Below, piece by piece: positions 12,858 to 12,912 of a DNA stretch of 12,912 bases (position 1 is the first letter of the stretch; the number at the start of each line of letters is the position of its first letter). Below the pieces are notes generated by a model, which was given only the letters and a program-made list of their open reading frames with translations, was not told the DNA's origin and did no database searches. Both the position numbers and the translations under genes were made by a program. This stretch comes from Alcanivorax sp. UBA4485. GTDB lineage: Bacteria; Pseudomonadota; Gammaproteobacteria; Pseudomonadales; Alcanivoracaceae. The stretch lies in NCBI GenBank assembly GCA_002389055.1, contig DGNT01000122.1, positions 1 to 12,912 on the forward strand, given 5' to 3'.

Positions 12858-12912
12858 TTCCGGTTTGCGGGGCCCTGCCCCGGTGACCTCAGAGCCAACT
12901 TGGAGAATGGAG

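Overview
The window is high-GC and reads as core chromosome of a gammaproteobacterium. An Alcanivorax/Alloalcanivorax-like or pseudomonad-related organism would fit. This rests on E. coli-like AceF, BaeS, BaeR and AmpG-family sequences, many GTGGGAGCGGGC-type palindromic repeats, and a CIRCE-controlled promoter. The genus is inference; the gene families are recognised from their motifs.

Layout, left to right. (1) The 3' end of aceF (pyruvate dehydrogenase E2) runs + and converges on a DapA/NAL-family aldolase gene on -. (2) An envelope-stress block on - reads baeS, baeR, then a small Spy/CpxP-like periplasmic protein. Three tandem 11-bp repeats lie between baeR and the spy-like gene, where a BaeR operator would be expected. 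(3) An AT-richer insert on + (about 4.09-5.87 kb) carries two overlapping genes: a protein with two AP2-like segments and a 365-aa protein of unknown family. This is the best candidate for an undescribed system. (4) A cobalamin block on - has a promoter, a B12 riboswitch, a BtuB-like TonB-dependent receptor and a PduO-type cobalamin adenosyltransferase. (5) panE on - carries a 144-bp palindromic repeat inserted in frame. (6) Divergent from it on + is an AmpG-family permease, which converges on an alkyltransferase-like (ATL) gene on -. (7) A FabG-like reductase on - is divergent from a sigma70 promoter with a perfect CIRCE element. That promoter very probably drives groES, which starts beyond the right edge.

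Six copies or fragments of one palindromic repeat family (R1-R6) punctuate the window. Three sit in convergent gaps, two in tandem gaps and one inside panE. Their outer arms are conserved, while the inner hairpins differ in sequence but stay self-complementary. No gap between genes exceeds 300 bases. I saw no tRNA, rRNA, CRISPR array or transposase gene.
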